Positions 34,223 through 46,755 of a stretch of DNA of 64,000 nt are shown piece after piece. The position numbers and the translations under genes were made by a program. How positions within the stretch are numbered: the stretch's first letter is position 1; each line of letters begins with the position of its first letter. Source of the DNA: Okapia johnstoni (lineage: Eukaryota > Chordata > Mammalia > Artiodactyla > Giraffidae). Location: contig CM044309.1 in the NCBI GenBank assembly GCA_024291935.2, forward strand, positions 101,732,628 through 101,796,627, in the 5' to 3' direction. Under the pieces are notes generated by a model. The model saw only the letters and a program-made list of their open reading frames with translations. It was not told the origin of the DNA and did no database searches.

Positions 34223-36319
34223 CAAATTCCTTAACTCAAAAACATCCAGCACAAACAGTGTTTTGTTCTGTTTTGTTTTTCTAACCTTTACTGCAGCAAT
34301 AATTTAGTTTATGTTATTTCAACTTCTTCCACTTCACTGATTTCTGGTGCTGTGTAAGGTAGAAGAGAGATTTGCTAGCAGAAACAGACAAGTCCTAAGT
34401 AGGACCTTAGGAACGAAGGTCATGAATGTGCGAAACCTCATAAGATTGTCCATTGAACAGTCAGCGAACAAAATTTATTGAGTGTTCACTTTATGGATAA
34501 CATTATAGGAGACTAATCCAGGTCAGTTTACAATGGCATAGAAATAAACTGCAGCTGAATCTGTAACATTAAATAAGATCATTTAGATGAAGATCTTTTA
34601 GTAGAGGAGATAAGCTAGGTCCCTTGGAACAGACTTCAGTTATCTGAATCAGGAGAAATCTGAGAACTAGAGAGAATAAGTAAGTCTAATAAAGCATCCC
34701 TCTCCAAGGGAAATTTAGGCTTAAATTCAGTTTTTAATGTTAGAATCAAGTTCAAGAGCATAAAAAAGCAAATCTCTGAGGAAATTTGTTAGGAAGGAGA
34801 CAGTTTGTTTCAAACAAGAAAATAAAATAATTCTTCATGAACTTCAAGGTAATAAATTCCTTCCATGAAATTTAGTATAATTCATAGAACATAAGAAAAA
34901 ACAGTTGGATTTTTTTTTTGCAGATTTAATTATTTCCTGTTTTTTTGACTATTGATGATACCTTTCAAAGTATTTTAATGTTATTTAATTTTCAGAGATA
35001 ATCCAAGAAGAGCTGAAAAAATGGTTCTTCTTTTTTACCCCTTGATTTTGGAGTTGGTAGTAGCTTAGACATGTCTTTATGGAGTTTTGGGTTTTATTTG
35101 TAAAGTAAATATTCTTAAATATATTTTTCTTATACCACATGTGCCTGTGCAAAATTTCTCTATAATTTTTTTTAAATTGCGTTTTTCTGAGTCATTTAAA
35201 ACAGAAATCTTTCTCCAGATTCTTTCTGACTAAATTGTTGTCTCTATAATTTTCCTGTCCAGAGAAGTCTTCTTTAGTCCTTATTCTGTTCTGAATTACC
35301 TTTCTTATTCCACCAAATACCCCCAACAGACTGTGAGCAACTTGCTTGGCATGTAGTAGACATTTTTGTACCAGTTTTGAATTCAAGGAAGTTATTTCCA
35401 TTTTAGACCTCAAGTCAAATCTTTTATTTCTTAGGGAGCTTTTTCTAAAGCTTGTAGACCATATTAACCCATTCCTATCTGGTATGTTTCCACTGTCTTC
35501 TCTTTGCCAACATTGACTGGTACTTGGTCCTGAACTGCTTTATCATGTTAGGTGAGCAAAATCCTTATAACAGTTTAATCTTTGTGTGTGTTCTTTTCTC
35601 CTTGAGTTTAGGAATCAAGTTTCATATCTCTTGGTTATTAAGCTCTTAGCATATGTCAGACATTGTATAAAGTTTTATACAGTCTTTAATATCTGGACAT
35701 TAACTACATCTGTAAGACTATAATGTCTTCCTTTAAACCACCATAAAAACACACAATAGAAAATTGATACTGGCATTTTAAAATTAATTATTTGGGTGAA
35801 CTTTTCATCATTAGTAGCTTTCATTTCACTTTACCCATTTTCCCCCTCTCTGTTCAGTGACATATTTTCACACAAATTCAGAATTACTTGGAAAATGACC
35901 AAACTAAATTAGTAAAATGTGTGAAGTATTAAGTATTTGTGGAAAGCTGTAGGTACATTATTTTCCCTCACATATAATATCCATTTGCTTGCCAACAAAA
36001 TACTGCCAAATAAAAGTGCCACTCATCTTAAATATATGTCTCATGTGTAATATATCTGTTCTTAGAATGGTAATGCATATTGCTATAGTCCTTGAAAACA
36101 GCTTTTTTTTTTCACAAGTGAGGTTGAGTCTTTTTTACATGGTCTACATGTTTCATATGTCCTCCTCTTCCTTCCCACCCCACAATCCTGTCACCAACTT
36201 GTGACATTCTTCATGCTATTAATTTCTAAAATTTTATTTTATAAACATTTGTTTGACCCTTGGTAATTGCCATACAATCTAAATTACTGCATTCTAGTTT
36301 AAGGAAAAATTTTTAAATT
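34223..36319. other. Unique AT-rich intronic sequence
   Basis: No young repeat, no gene. T runs occur near 34911 and 36103. Confidence 0.55.
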
Positions 36320-36631
36320 TTCGTTTGTTTGGCTGTGCTGGGTCTTCGTTGCGGCAAGTGGGGGCTAGTCTCTAGTTGCAGGGGTGGGCGTTTCACTGCA
36401 GTGGCTTCTCTTGTTGCTGAGCACGGGCTCTAGGGCCTGCAGGCTTCAGTAGTTGCAGTTTGAGGGCTCAGTAGTTGTGGCTTTCAGGCTCTGGAGCACG
36501 GGTTCAATAGTTGTGGCACCCAGGCTTACTTGCTCTGTGGCATGTGGGTTCTTCCTGACCCAGGGATTGAACCCATGTCTCCTGCGTTGACAGGTGGATT
36601 CTTTACCAATGAGCCAGCAGGTAAGCCCTAA
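36320..36631 (-). mobile_element. CHR-type tRNA-derived SINE
   Basis: Reverse element: ggctgtgctgggtcttcgtt, gcacgggctctagggc, ttgtggcacccaggcttact, then a tRNA-like head with cagggattgaacccatgtct and accaatgagccagcaggtaa. Confidence 0.9.
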
Positions 36632-36779
36632 AGAAATTTCAGTGCAGTTTTCTAGTCCACATAAAAGAGTGAGAAATAATCTTTGACAAGCAACTTTGTT
36701 GTGCCACACAGCTCATCAGGTATTCCATTCCATCCCCATAATAACCTGTCAAGTAAAGAGTAATAAAGGTAGTTCTATT

Positions 36780-36965
36780 TAATGCAGACATGCTACATGG
36801 TAGGCATGGTACTAAGCACTTTTATATAGTTCTTACTTGCTTCTCACATCAACTCTAAATGTGAGTTTTATTATTTTTAATTTACAGGGAAGGAAACTAA
36901 GACTCGGGGCCATTAAATGATTTGTCACACAGCTAAATGATGAAGGCACTGCATAGTAACTAATT
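36780..36965 (-). mobile_element. MIR SINE relic
   Basis: Reverse MIR order: ggcatggtactaagcacttt, cttctcacatcaactctaaa, gttttattatttttaattta, cagggaaggaaactaagact and cacacagctaaatgatgaag. Confidence 0.65.
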
Positions 36966-38350
36966 GCAGAAAGAGGATCCTAAAGTTGCTTTCCTACCAA
37001 GACTGCTGGGTTTATTTGGAATGAGTATTTTATAGCATCATTGGGCACATCTTAATTTGAGGGGGTTCCGACTGAGTTTGAGACTAATTCTTCCATGAGA
37101 GCCACCACCAAAGTTTGGAATGGTGACATAGAGGGGCTGTGAAATGTCCGTGAGAGATGGTTCTGGTAACTTCATGCTTTGATGCTCAGACCATATACAA
37201 TGATAGACAAAATATAAAGCGAGAAAACCAAATGGATTTAGTCAAGTTCAAAACAATTATCTATCTTTGAGATCTGAGAGCCAAATTTCAAAACCAAGTG
37301 GTTAGCAGGGTTAAAGCCAGAGGGTCTGCTGAACTCCATTCCTGAAATGAGAAGGTTAATTAGGGTTCTTGTTACCTATGGGACAAAGCCAGACCTGCTA
37401 CTTTTTAGAGCAGGGCTTGGGGAGAAAATTCATTGTTCATGACAGGAAACTAGAACTGTTCTGTTGTTGATCAGTATGTGAATCTTAGGCTTCTGAGCTG
37501 GAGAATTAAAGGGGTAGAAAGAGAGAAACAGTTTGTGACTTAAAACTGAATTAGCCATATGCTGGCCCTGTCACACCCCTGTAGCACAACAGATACACAG
37601 GAAATGCCCCTGTGTGACCTAGCCTGGTCTGGTAGCCTGGGTGGCCAAGTAGAAGCAATGGCAAAACTACTAGAAAGGGAGGAATGAGCACATAAAAAAA
37701 TCTTTCACTGCAAATGGGCTTCAAACCAAGATTCTAAAATATGTGAGTGATTCATTAGATTCATGTAGTAAAGCAGACAAACAAATAAAACCCAACTGCT
37801 ATGAGACCAAGATTCTACTCCAGATGAAATTAATTATATGGAACAGTCTGACAAAGACTTTGAAATAAGTATGTTTAGGAGCTCAGAAAGATAAATGAAA
37901 GTATGATTTTCACTCAAAAGAATGACAAATTTTGAGCAAATCCAAGTAGAATTTTTTTTTTAAAGAACACTTGTGTTTAAAATTAGAAATGTTAGAAATG
38001 ACAAATGTTAATTGAAATAAAAGCTCTGGCAGATAGGATAAACTCGAGACTGAGTCCCAGTGAAGAGAGAACCAATGGTTAGAGAAAGTACAGAGAAAAT
38101 CACGTTGATCAGAACAAGAGGACAGCTGATATGCATGAAAAAATAGTTGAGATACTTGCAGGATAGACTGGAAGGCTGCAGATCTATGTCAACCAGGATT
38201 GCAGTGGAAGTGAAAGGAGAATGTGTGAGAGATACGTAAGAACTGAAGAAATGATCAATAAAAAACTTTAGGATTGGAGACACACCTGAACACTCAGGTT
38301 GAAATTGTTCTTTCAGTACTGAGAAGGACAGATAAGTGTACAGCTGAAAA
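36966..38350. other. Intronic sequence, possibly with L1/HAL1-like relic
   Basis: 37660-38330 is A/G-rich with text such as gatcaataaaaaactttagg and ctcagaaagataaatgaaag that could be decayed L1 or HAL1 ORF1. I cannot support it further. No gene was seen. Confidence 0.35.
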
Positions 38351-38560
38351 GTGAAGTGAAGTCGCTCAGTCGTGTCCGACTCTTTGCGACCCCATAAACT
38401 GTAGCCCACCAGGCTCCTCGGTCCATGGAATTCTCCAGGCAAGAATACTGGAGTGGGTTGCCATGCTCTTCTCCAGGGGATCTTCCCAACCCAGGGATCG
38501 AACCTGGGTCTCCTGCATTGTAGGCAGACGCTTTACCATCTGAGCTACCAGGGAAGCCCA
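38351..38560 (-). mobile_element. Bov-tA SINE, near full length
   Basis: The reverse element runs from aagtcgctcagtcgtgtccg to tgagctaccagggaagccca. Imperfect target-site duplication tacagctgaaaa (38339-38350) and tacagttgaaaa (38561-38572). Confidence 0.96.
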
Positions 38561-38756
38561 TACAGTTGAAAATATGACAATAAAACTTTAAGACAATGAA
38601 CACAAAAGAAAATCTTGGGAGCTTTGAGAAGCCAGTTCTGTTCCATCGACCTTGGTCAAGAGTCTGGGACTAGTAAAAAGTGGCTAGAAATGGTTCACTG
38701 AGTGTCATCAGCATGTCTCATGCCATCACTGGCATTGTCAGGGACCAAAGCACTAA

Positions 38757-39052
38757 GCTCAGCTGGTAAAGAATCCACCTGCAATGCAGGAGACCACGGT
38801 TGGATTCCTGGGTTGGGAAGATCTGCTGGAGAAGGGATAGGCTACCCTCTCCAGTATTCTTGGGCTTCCCTGGTGGCTCAGCTGGTAAAGAATCTGTCTG
38901 CAGTGTGAGAGACCTGGGTTTGATCCCTGGGTTGGGAAGATCCCCTGGAGAAGGGAAAGGCTACCCACTCCAGTATTCTGGCCTCGAGAACCCCATGGAC
39001 TGTATAGTCCATGGGGTCGCAGAGTCTGACACGACTGAGGCACTTTCACTTT
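38757..39052 (+). mobile_element. Composite Bov-tA: truncated head unit joined to a full unit
   Basis: The first unit (about 38757-38863) ends at ctccagtattcttg; the second starts at once with ggcttccctggtggctcagc and ends in cactttcactttc. The 11-bp duplication caaagcactaa flanks the whole (38746-38756, 39053-39063), so both units arrived as one insertion. The arrangement is a common ruminant subfamily. Confidence 0.93.
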
Positions 39053-39137
39053 CAAAGCACTAAACAATTCTAAGGAGAGCCTTCTTTCAAAATGTGTCTA
39101 AAATGCAATTGTAAAACTGCCTGCAAATGATCAGAGT

Positions 39138-39805
39138 TTCAGTTCAGTTCAGTCCCTCAGTCATGTCCAACTCTTTGTGACCCCATGGACTGCAGTATGC
39201 CAGGCTTCCCTGTCCATCACCAACTCCTGAAGCCTACTCAAACTCATGTCCATCGTGTCGGTGATGCCATCCAACCGTCTCATCCTCTGTCGTCCCCTTC
39301 TCCTCCCACCTTCATTCTTTCCCAGAATTGAGGTTTTTTCAAATGAGTCAGTTCTTCACATCAGGTGGCCAAAGTATTGGAGTTTCAGCTTCAATATCAG
39401 TCCTTCCAATGAATATTCAGGACTGATTTCCTTTAGGATGGACTGGTTGGATCTCCTTGCAGAGATCCAGTCTTCTCCAACACCACAGTTCAAAAGCATC
39501 AATTCTTTGGTGCTCAGCTTTCTTTACAGTCCAACTCTCACATCCATACATGACTACTGGAAAAACCATAGCCTGGACTAGACAGACCTTTTTTGGCAAA
39601 GTAATGTCTTTACTTTTAAATACTCTGTCTAGGTTGGTCATAATTTTTCTTCCAAGGAGCAAGCGTCTTTTAATTTCATGGCTGCAGTTACCATCTGCAG
39701 TGATTTTGGAGCCCCCCAAAATAAAGTCTGCAATTGTTCCCACTGTTTTCCCATCTATTTGCCATGAAGTGATGGGACCAGATGCCATTATCTTAGTTTT
39801 ATTCA
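39138..39805 (-). mobile_element. BovB LINE, 5'-truncated
   Basis: Reverse copy of the 3' about 670 bp, beginning with the repeated tail ttcagttcagttcagtccct. Decayed antisense coding text (39417-39788) shows the MASGPITSWQIDG and YGCESWTVKKAEH blocks. The end is followed by a cluster of atgatcat palindromes at about 39808-39835. Confidence 0.93.
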
Positions 39806-40048
39806 GGGATCATGATGATCATGCCATGATCATGTTCGGAGTTTAAACTGTGTTAAAACCCAGTGAGTGGGGGACAGGGTAAGAATTTTGTCCTTGGTTA
39901 TGGTATTCACAGTCTTCATGAGTTGTCATTTAATTAATCTGTGAATGAGGATAATAATCTCTCCTTTATTTTCACCATTTTGTTACAAGTGATTTTCACC
40001 CTTAAAAGTTTTTACAGATTGTAAAACGTGACTCAATTGTGAATGCAT

Positions 40049-40264
40049 GCACACTAAGTCACTTCAGTTGTGTCTGACTCTTTGAGACCCTGTGGACCAT
40101 AGCCCGCCAGGCTCCTCTGTCCATGGTATTCTGCAGGCAAAAATATTGGAGTGGGTTGCCATACCCTCCTCCAGGGGTCTTCCCAACCCAGAGATTGAAC
40201 CCATGTCCCTTATGTCTCCTGCATTGGAGGCTGGTTCTTTACCACTAGCACCACCTGGAAAGCT
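40049..40264 (-). mobile_element. Bov-tA SINE
   Basis: From cactaagtcacttcagttgt through aatattggagtgggttgcca to accactagcaccacctggaa. Confidence 0.94.
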
Positions 40265-41117
40265 TATGATTCAGTTGTAAGAAATTGTTACTTTACTACA
40301 GAAATGATTATTAACAATGGTTCCTGCCTTTTAGCATTTATATGTTAGATTTGTTAAAAAAAAAAAATCAGAAAAATCCCTCCAAACAATACAAAAATGT
40401 TTGCAAAGCTATTTGTAACAACTAAGCACAAATTATTTTTAGCATGTGCCAAGCATAGGAATGTAAAGTGAACAGTGGGGATGGGGTTTAATGTTGATAA
40501 AACTACATATTATGAATTACCCTATCCATTTATTCCCACATGTTATTATGAAAATGCTCACACATGCACCTAGACTTAATAATTATTGACATTTAGCCAT
40601 ATTTATCAATATGTAACTATATATGTTTTTCTTCTGGATCTATTGAAAGTAAATTGCAAACATCATGCCATTTCATGTCTAAAGATTCAGTTTGCATCTC
40701 TTAATAAAAAGAACATTTACCCATGTAATCATAATATCATTATAGTACATTGAGAAAGTTAACATAGTAATCTCCCAATATTGTTTAATAACCAGCTGAG
40801 ATTCACATTTTCTCAATTTCCCCCCAAATCTTTCTATATCTGTTTTCTCCCTAAATCAGAAACCACACATTGCATTTGCTTCAGACTACATTTATTGCTG
40901 TCTCTTTTCTCTGTTTTATTTGAGAACAGTCTCTCCAGTTGTGTTCTCCCTTACAGAGTAACTTTTTTAAGATAACTGGCCTAGTGTATTTTTTGTTTTG
41001 AAGACTGTTCTGGATTTGTGTAAATTTTTTTCCTGCAAAGAAACACTTGTTCCTCTCTCCCTGCATTTTCTGAAAATTGGATGTTTCATCTAATGGCTTA
41101 ATTAGATTTATGTAAGG
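40265..41117. other. Unique AT-rich intronic sequence
   Basis: No repeat or gene recognised. Confidence 0.55.
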
Positions 41118-41333
41118 GCTTCCCAGGTGGCGCTAGTGGTACAGAACCTACCTGCCAATGCACGAGATGTGAGAGATGCGGGTTTGATCCCTGGATCAGG
41201 AAGATCCCCTAGAGGAGGACATGGCAACCCACTCCAGTATTCTTGCCTGGGGAATCCCATGCACAGAGGAGCCTGGCGGGCTATGATCAATAGGGCCTCA
41301 AAGAGCTAGACAGGACTGAAGTGATTTAGCACT
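41118..41333 (+). mobile_element. Bov-tA SINE
   Basis: Head gggcttcccaggtggcgcta, box-B-like ggtttgatccctgg, end actgaagtgatttagcac. Confidence 0.95.
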
Positions 41334-41573
41334 CACACATATATTTTAGATAGGAATACTTTGTTATGATGTATTATACTTCATACTGCATCACACTGAG
41401 AGAGATATAATGTCCACTATTGATAGTTGTAAGCTAACTAGTTTGATTATAGTGAGTACCACCAGATAAGTCACTGTGAAGGGACATACACCTTTCTGTT
41501 TGTTGTTGTCAAAGGATGAGAACTGTGTCTCTCAGAAAACCCTTTCTCCTCACGGTTTTAGCATCCATTAATG

Positions 41574-41781
41574 AGCTTCCCTGGTTGCTCAGACAGTAAA
41601 GAATCTGCCTGCAATGCAGAAGACCTGGGTTTGATCCCTGGTTCGGAAAGATTCCCTAGAGAAGGGAATGGCAGCCCACTCCAATATTCTTGCCTGGGGA
41701 AATCCCATGGATGGGGGAGCCTGGTGGGCTATAGTCCATGGGGTCGCCAAGAGTCGGATACGACTGAGCCACTAACACTCT
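41574..41781 (+). mobile_element. Bov-tA SINE
   Basis: Head agcttccctggttgctcaga, body tattcttgcctggggaaatc, end gactgagccactaacactc. Confidence 0.95.
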
Positions 41782-42646
41782 AATAATTATCCTGGACCAT
41801 TTTATTAGCATTGCAAAATGGTGAATGTCTAATATTGTCATCTCTTACTATCAGCCTTCGATAAAGAAAAGCTTTCCCTCATCAAAAAAGCATGAACTAC
41901 ACTCCCTCCTAAAAATCATGATGCTTCTGTGACTTTATTATCAATTTTCAGAACAAGAGATTTGTGTAATTGTCTCTTCGATGGCAGCAGCTGAGATTTT
42001 TTTTTCCTTTTTTGTTTTGGAGGATTACTATGGACTCATTGATTTTTTTTATACTTAGTGTTTTGTTTTAAAAAAAAATCAAAGCAATTACAACTACAAA
42101 GTATCATTTTTTTTTAAATTTGATGAGGCTAAATGTGAAGCCTAAGTCCTAATGGAATATAGATTGAATGGGGAAGGAGGTTAATCAGAATAATGTAGTT
42201 TTTTTAAGTATACATTATTAGAGATCCTAATCATTTTTTTTAATTTATGAGATGCTCTTTTCTCAAAGTCTCTGAGTACCTTAACCAGAGTATCACTGAA
42301 AACAAGAATGTCAAAAAGGCACATTTAAATTGTTCTCAAAATCAATCAAAAATAATGAGGTGCTGGGAAAAAGTTGTATCCTTGATAATTACATCTATCA
42401 GTATCAGAAAACAAAAGAGAACAATCAGGAGATGACAACTCCACTCCCAAGCAGCACATTAAAAAAAGGCTAATGAAAAAAAAAAGTCTCTTTTAAAAAT
42501 TGTACTGAATTAGCATTTCAAGTAAATTGACAACTTAAGCGTTGATAAAGGCCAATCTGGAGCCCAAACAATGGAAGTTCTGTTTCTACTTGTATCTGCT
42601 TTTAAAAGAAATGATCTCACTTGACTTTCTTTGGTTGTTGTCCTCT
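41782..42646. other. Unique AT-rich intronic sequence
   Basis: Several T and A runs (for example 41999-42005, 42069-42078, 42476-42484). No gene was recognised. Confidence 0.55.
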
Positions 42647-42659
42647 ATATAGATGGAAG

Positions 42660-42853
42660 TGTTAGTCACTCAGTAATGTCCGACTGTTTTGCGACCCCAT
42701 GGACTACAGCCCACCAGGCTTCTGTATCCATGGAATTCTCCAGGCAAGAATACTGGAGTGGGATTCTATTTTCTTCTTCCCAACCCAGGAATTGAACCCA
42801 GGTCTCCCGCATTGCAGGCAGATTCTTTACCATCTGAGCCACCAGGGAAGCCC
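42660..42853 (-). mobile_element. Bov-tA SINE with 13-bp target-site duplication
   Basis: A reverse Bov-tA slightly shortened in the middle. The exact duplication atatagatggaag lies at 42647-42659 and 42854-42866. Confidence 0.96.
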
Positions 42854-43067
42854 ATATAGATGGAAGCATTTGTCCTACTGGAGGGGACACAGTCCTTCTT
42901 TACTCTGCAGGGGTCAGGGTGTCCCTGGAGTATTGTGCTTGATTTAGAGCTCTATTTATTGAAAACTGACGTGGAAGAAAGGAACAAGGCTGGTGAAAGT
43001 TGCTTAAAGCATTTCTTAAACCAAACCTCCATTTTCAGTCTGCAAAGGGGTTCCTGTAACTGTCACT

Positions 43068-43346
43068 GCTGCTACTGCTGCTGCTAAGTCACTTCAGTCG
43101 TGTCCGACTCCGTGTGACCCCATAGAGAGCAGCCCACCAGGCTCCGCTGTCCCTGGGATTCTCCAGGCAAGAATACTGGAGTGGGTTGCCATTTCCTTCT
43201 CCAATGCACGAAAGTGAAAAGTGAAAGTGAAGTCGCTCAGTCGTGTCCAACTCTTCAAGACCCTGTGGACTGCAGCCTACCAGGCTCCTCCGTCCATGGG
43301 ATTTTCCAGGCTAGAGTACTGGAGTGGGGTGCCATTGTCTTCTCCG
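43068..43346 (-). mobile_element. BOV-A2 dimeric SINE with 12-bp target-site duplication
   Basis: The reversed GCT-type tail (gctgctactgctgctgctaa) is followed by two bodies joined by cacgaaagtgaaaagtgaaa. The duplication gtaactgtcact flanks it at 43056-43067 and 43347-43358. Confidence 0.96.
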
Positions 43347-43549
43347 GTAACTGTCACTATCGACAAGAAGTTCAACTTGTTCTTTATAGCTGCAGAGCCT
43401 GAACTTAGGACCATCAAGTGAAAGTAGCAGAAAAGTTAATTTGGGCTGAGAATGAGGAAGAATTCCTTCATAAACTCAGCTGTGCAGAGCTGCAATGGCT
43501 TTACCTACAAGGGCATGAGCCCCCAAGGCCAACACTTTAAGAGGTTACA

Positions 43550-43720
43550 GTCACTTTACTTAAAGATGGTGTATGTCACTTTACTTAAAGATGGTATAAA
43601 GGCAGGGGTCTCTCAAATTTTGCTATAATTATAATAGGTAATTATTTTGTAATTATAATAAGGAATAAGAGTCTATAATTATAAAAAGGAATAAGAGTCT
43701 ATAACTATAATAAGGAATGT
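43550..43720. repeat. Cluster of short tandem duplications
   Basis: A 25-bp unit starting gtcactttacttaaagatgg is doubled at 43550-43596. Just downstream, 43624-43720 has repeated ataataaggaataagagtct-like units. Confidence 0.9.
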
Positions 43721-43848
43721 TTTAAAGGTCATTTTAAAATTAGTTTAAAAAATTTGAGGGTAAAAATGAATTTTATTCTTTAGTGGTCTGTATGGGCTAT
43801 TTTTTATGTCTGTTATTTTTAAATAGATTTTATTATTTTTTTAACTTC

Positions 43849-44068
43849 TTATTTTTATTGGAGTATAGGTGATTAACACTGGTGTGTTAGTTTCAGGTGT
43901 ACAGCAAAGTAATTCAGTTATTCATATACACATATCTATTCTTTTTTAAATTCTTTTCCAGTTTAGCTTGTTGCATTCTATCGAGCAGAGTTACCTGTGC
44001 TGTCCAGTAGGTCTTATTAGTTATATATTTTAAACACAGCACTGTGTGCACGTCAATCCCAAACCAAG
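43849..44068 (-). mobile_element. L1 3'-end fragment
   Basis: Reverse complement of an L1 3' UTR: ttattggagtataggtgatt, ttagtttcaggtgtacagca, gtgctgtccagtaggtctta, gtcaatcccaaacc. Confidence 0.85.
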
Positions 44069-45545
44069 GGAAAAAAAAAGAATTTTATACCATGGCTTTA
44101 AAAAGAAAACCACAGCACATCCAATTTTGTGTATCAGTGCTTTTTATTTAGGAGATCTGAGATGTATGACGAGATGAAGTTTAAGTTATAGCATTTTAAG
44201 ACCATGGTATACTGTTTTTGATCACATTAAATTCTTACTTCATCTAGTCCCAAATTTAGGAGCTTGTACATCAGAATATGACTCTCTTAATAAGAATAGA
44301 AAGTAACATTTTAGATATTGTCTTCAGAGTAGAATTAGTATTTGAATTATCAGTAGAAGTGACAAAAGCGTTTTCTTTCAATGATAAAGAAAACTGATAT
44401 ACATAGATCTTCCAATGTGTCAGTTCATTTTGAAGGCAGTAGTAAGTGCTGATATTTTATTATTTTGGCTTGTCAAGTGATTTTATTCTTTATTATTAGA
44501 CGAAGAAAAAAAAATCCCTAGTATATTCCGCCAACATATTCATCAGTCATCATTTTTGGAGACAGTTTTCGACATATTGTATGTTTTACTGTGCTAACAA
44601 GAGAAAAGACTAGCCATTAAGTTTATGTTTCTTTGTTTTTCAGCAAGGTCACATATCAGGAATGATGCTGGAAGTATGCTAATAAACAATATATAATGTA
44701 GGTCATCTGGGAGTAAGAAATATTTTCTAACTAGTTCTAAAGGGAAATATTGTTAAAAAAAGGGAGCGATGTTATTTACGCAACACATGTTGCTCTATAT
44801 GTCACCATCAAAAGCATCTTGTAAACAGCTCAGCACAGTAAATCTTCCTTGGTGATTGTCAGGGTTTTTCAAGTCCATGTTAAATTTAGACCCAGAACAC
44901 TCAATTCACAACATGCCTAATGTATAAAGCCTGTTAGATTATGTAGAAAGCTTTTGCTGGAAATCAGCCTGCATTTCTGTGCTGTTCAAGGAATACCATC
45001 TTCTGACGCAGAAGCAAATACTATGTTAAGAGAAAATAATTAAGGAAACTTTACTTTAAAAGCATTTATCATTTTAACTGCTAATAAAAGGATGCCACAT
45101 GTTTTTTTTTTTTTGCTTAATGTTGATTTTATTGAGTTCTTTAAAATTAATTGCAGTTGACAGACTGATATTTTCTATTGCTACCATTAGCAAAGCAATT
45201 TTATATGACTGCCAATGAAGTGGTAATTCTGCGAGAACGCCTTAACAAACTGCCATTGATGTGATTTTACAAATGTCATCTGCTCACTTTCGGGAGAGTT
45301 TCAAATGGATTATTTCATAATGCTTTATTTTGTTTTCCAAGGTGGCTTTTAATTGTAACTATCAAGTTTCATCATAAAGGCAATTATGTAACTGTGTTCT
45401 GGAAAACTTAAAAGCAATACTTTACTTATTGAGTTCATCTAATATGTACTAAGCCATATAGGGGACACAGAGATAAAGATGAGAAATCATAAAGGCTGCT
45501 TTATCAGAGAGCCCTACTTTTAGAATTGAGAATTTATTTCCTGAA
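44069..45545. other. Unique intronic sequence, candidate conserved stretch
   Basis: Repeat-free apart from a T run at about 45104-45114. It includes the presumed source of a 45-bp duplicated piece (44826-44870). No coding potential was seen. Confidence 0.5.
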
Positions 45546-45992
45546 GAGTGTCATACTGAATGAAGTAAGTCAGATAGAGAAGGAGAAATATCGTATGACA
45601 TCCCTTTTAGGTGGAATCTAAAAAGAAATTATACAAACCAACTTACAAAACAGAAAGAGACTCACATTTACAGCTCAGTGCAGTAAATCCTCCTTGGTAA
45701 TTGTCAGGGTTTTTCTTAATTCAGAAACAAACTTATGGTTGTCAGGAGAAAAAGATAGTTAGGGACTTTGGGAAGGTCATGTACACATTGCTATATTTAA
45801 AATGGATAACCAACAAAGACCTACTGTATAGCACATGGAACTCTGTTCAATGTTATGTGCCAGCCTAGATGGGAGGGGGGATTTGGGGGAGAATGGATGC
45901 ATGTATATGTATGACTGAGTCCCTTCACTGATGACCTGAAACCACCACAACATTGTTAATCAGCTGTACCCCAATACAAAATAGAAAGTTTA
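45546..45992 (+). mobile_element. L1 3'-end fragment containing a foreign 45-bp piece
   Basis: L1 text: gaatgaagtaagtcagatag, ggtggaatctaaaaagaaat, ggataaccaacaaagaccta, aacattgttaatcagctgta. Between gactcacat (about 45668) and cagaaacaaacttatgg (about 45723) the usual L1 bases are replaced by a piece nearly identical to 44826-44870. Confidence 0.85.
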
Positions 45993-46034
45993 AAGTTGGG
46001 GGGAAAAAAAGAGAGAGAACTTATTTCTCTTCCC

Positions 46035-46175
46035 AGCAGTAAGGCACTGTGACATTAGGCACAGTATTCTACTTCCCTGGACCTCAGTTTCTTTATTTAT
46101 GATACAAGAATTATAATAAATCCTGTTCTGTCTATTCACAAGACTTTTGTGTAATGATGAAACAGTGTTAGAATG
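46035..46175 (+). mobile_element. MIR SINE relic
   Basis: MIR order: ctgtgacattaggcacagta, ctggacctcagtttctttat, then a diverged 3' part (tctattcacaagacttttgt). Confidence 0.6.
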
Positions 46176-46755
46176 TTCGATATGACATGATTTCTTTATA
46201 GGAGATATGTATTTAAATGCTAGTGTTCAGCAACTTCTGAAACATCCTCTAAATCTCATACTTCAGCTAAAAATTATCATCTCTGAATCTCCTAGCTAGA
46301 TTTTGTGAATCTTCACTTACTGGCTGTTTTGTATGGGTATCTCGAAGCAACCCTGCAGTTATATTGTTCAGAATGAAAGTGTGCCTGATCCTCAAAGACA
46401 CAGGTTTGTGAAACTCAGCCGCGCTTTACATATATTTTCAATACCAACTTCGGTTTTTATAATATAGGAATCTTTAAACATGTATTGTAGTATAAATATG
46501 TGTCTTCATTTCTTCCAACTGTTTGCAATGAAAAACGTAATGTTTGGATCAAGCCATGGGTCATAGAAGGGAACTCACAGAATTTTTCCCAAGTAGCCCT
46601 ACAGACGTTTACTTAATAACATGGATAAGACCATGGTCTCAGGAAAATTCTGTGACCAGGTAGGGTTGGTTTTTTTGTTTTTTTTTTTTAAAGGAAAAAA
46701 TAAAAGTAAAAAGACACATGTGTCTAAGTAATTCTGTTTATACTTGTTTTCTCAG

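Larger units (their letters stand above)
12936..46755 (+). other. ZNF521: ZNF521 intron between the large exon and the 85-bp exon (complete, 33,820 bp)
   Basis: It is bounded by gtaact at 12936 and ttctcag at 46755. The first 1.5 kb is single copy, 14.4-43.4 kb is loaded with ruminant SINEs, BovB and L1, and the last 3 kb before the small exon is again mostly unique apart from L1 fragments. No other exon-like ORF with flanking splice sites was recognised. Confidence 0.93.

Noticed and set aside
38757..39052. Composite Bov-tA as a new chimeric element
   Set aside because: The same joined arrangement is, to my knowledge, a common ruminant subfamily, so it is not novel.
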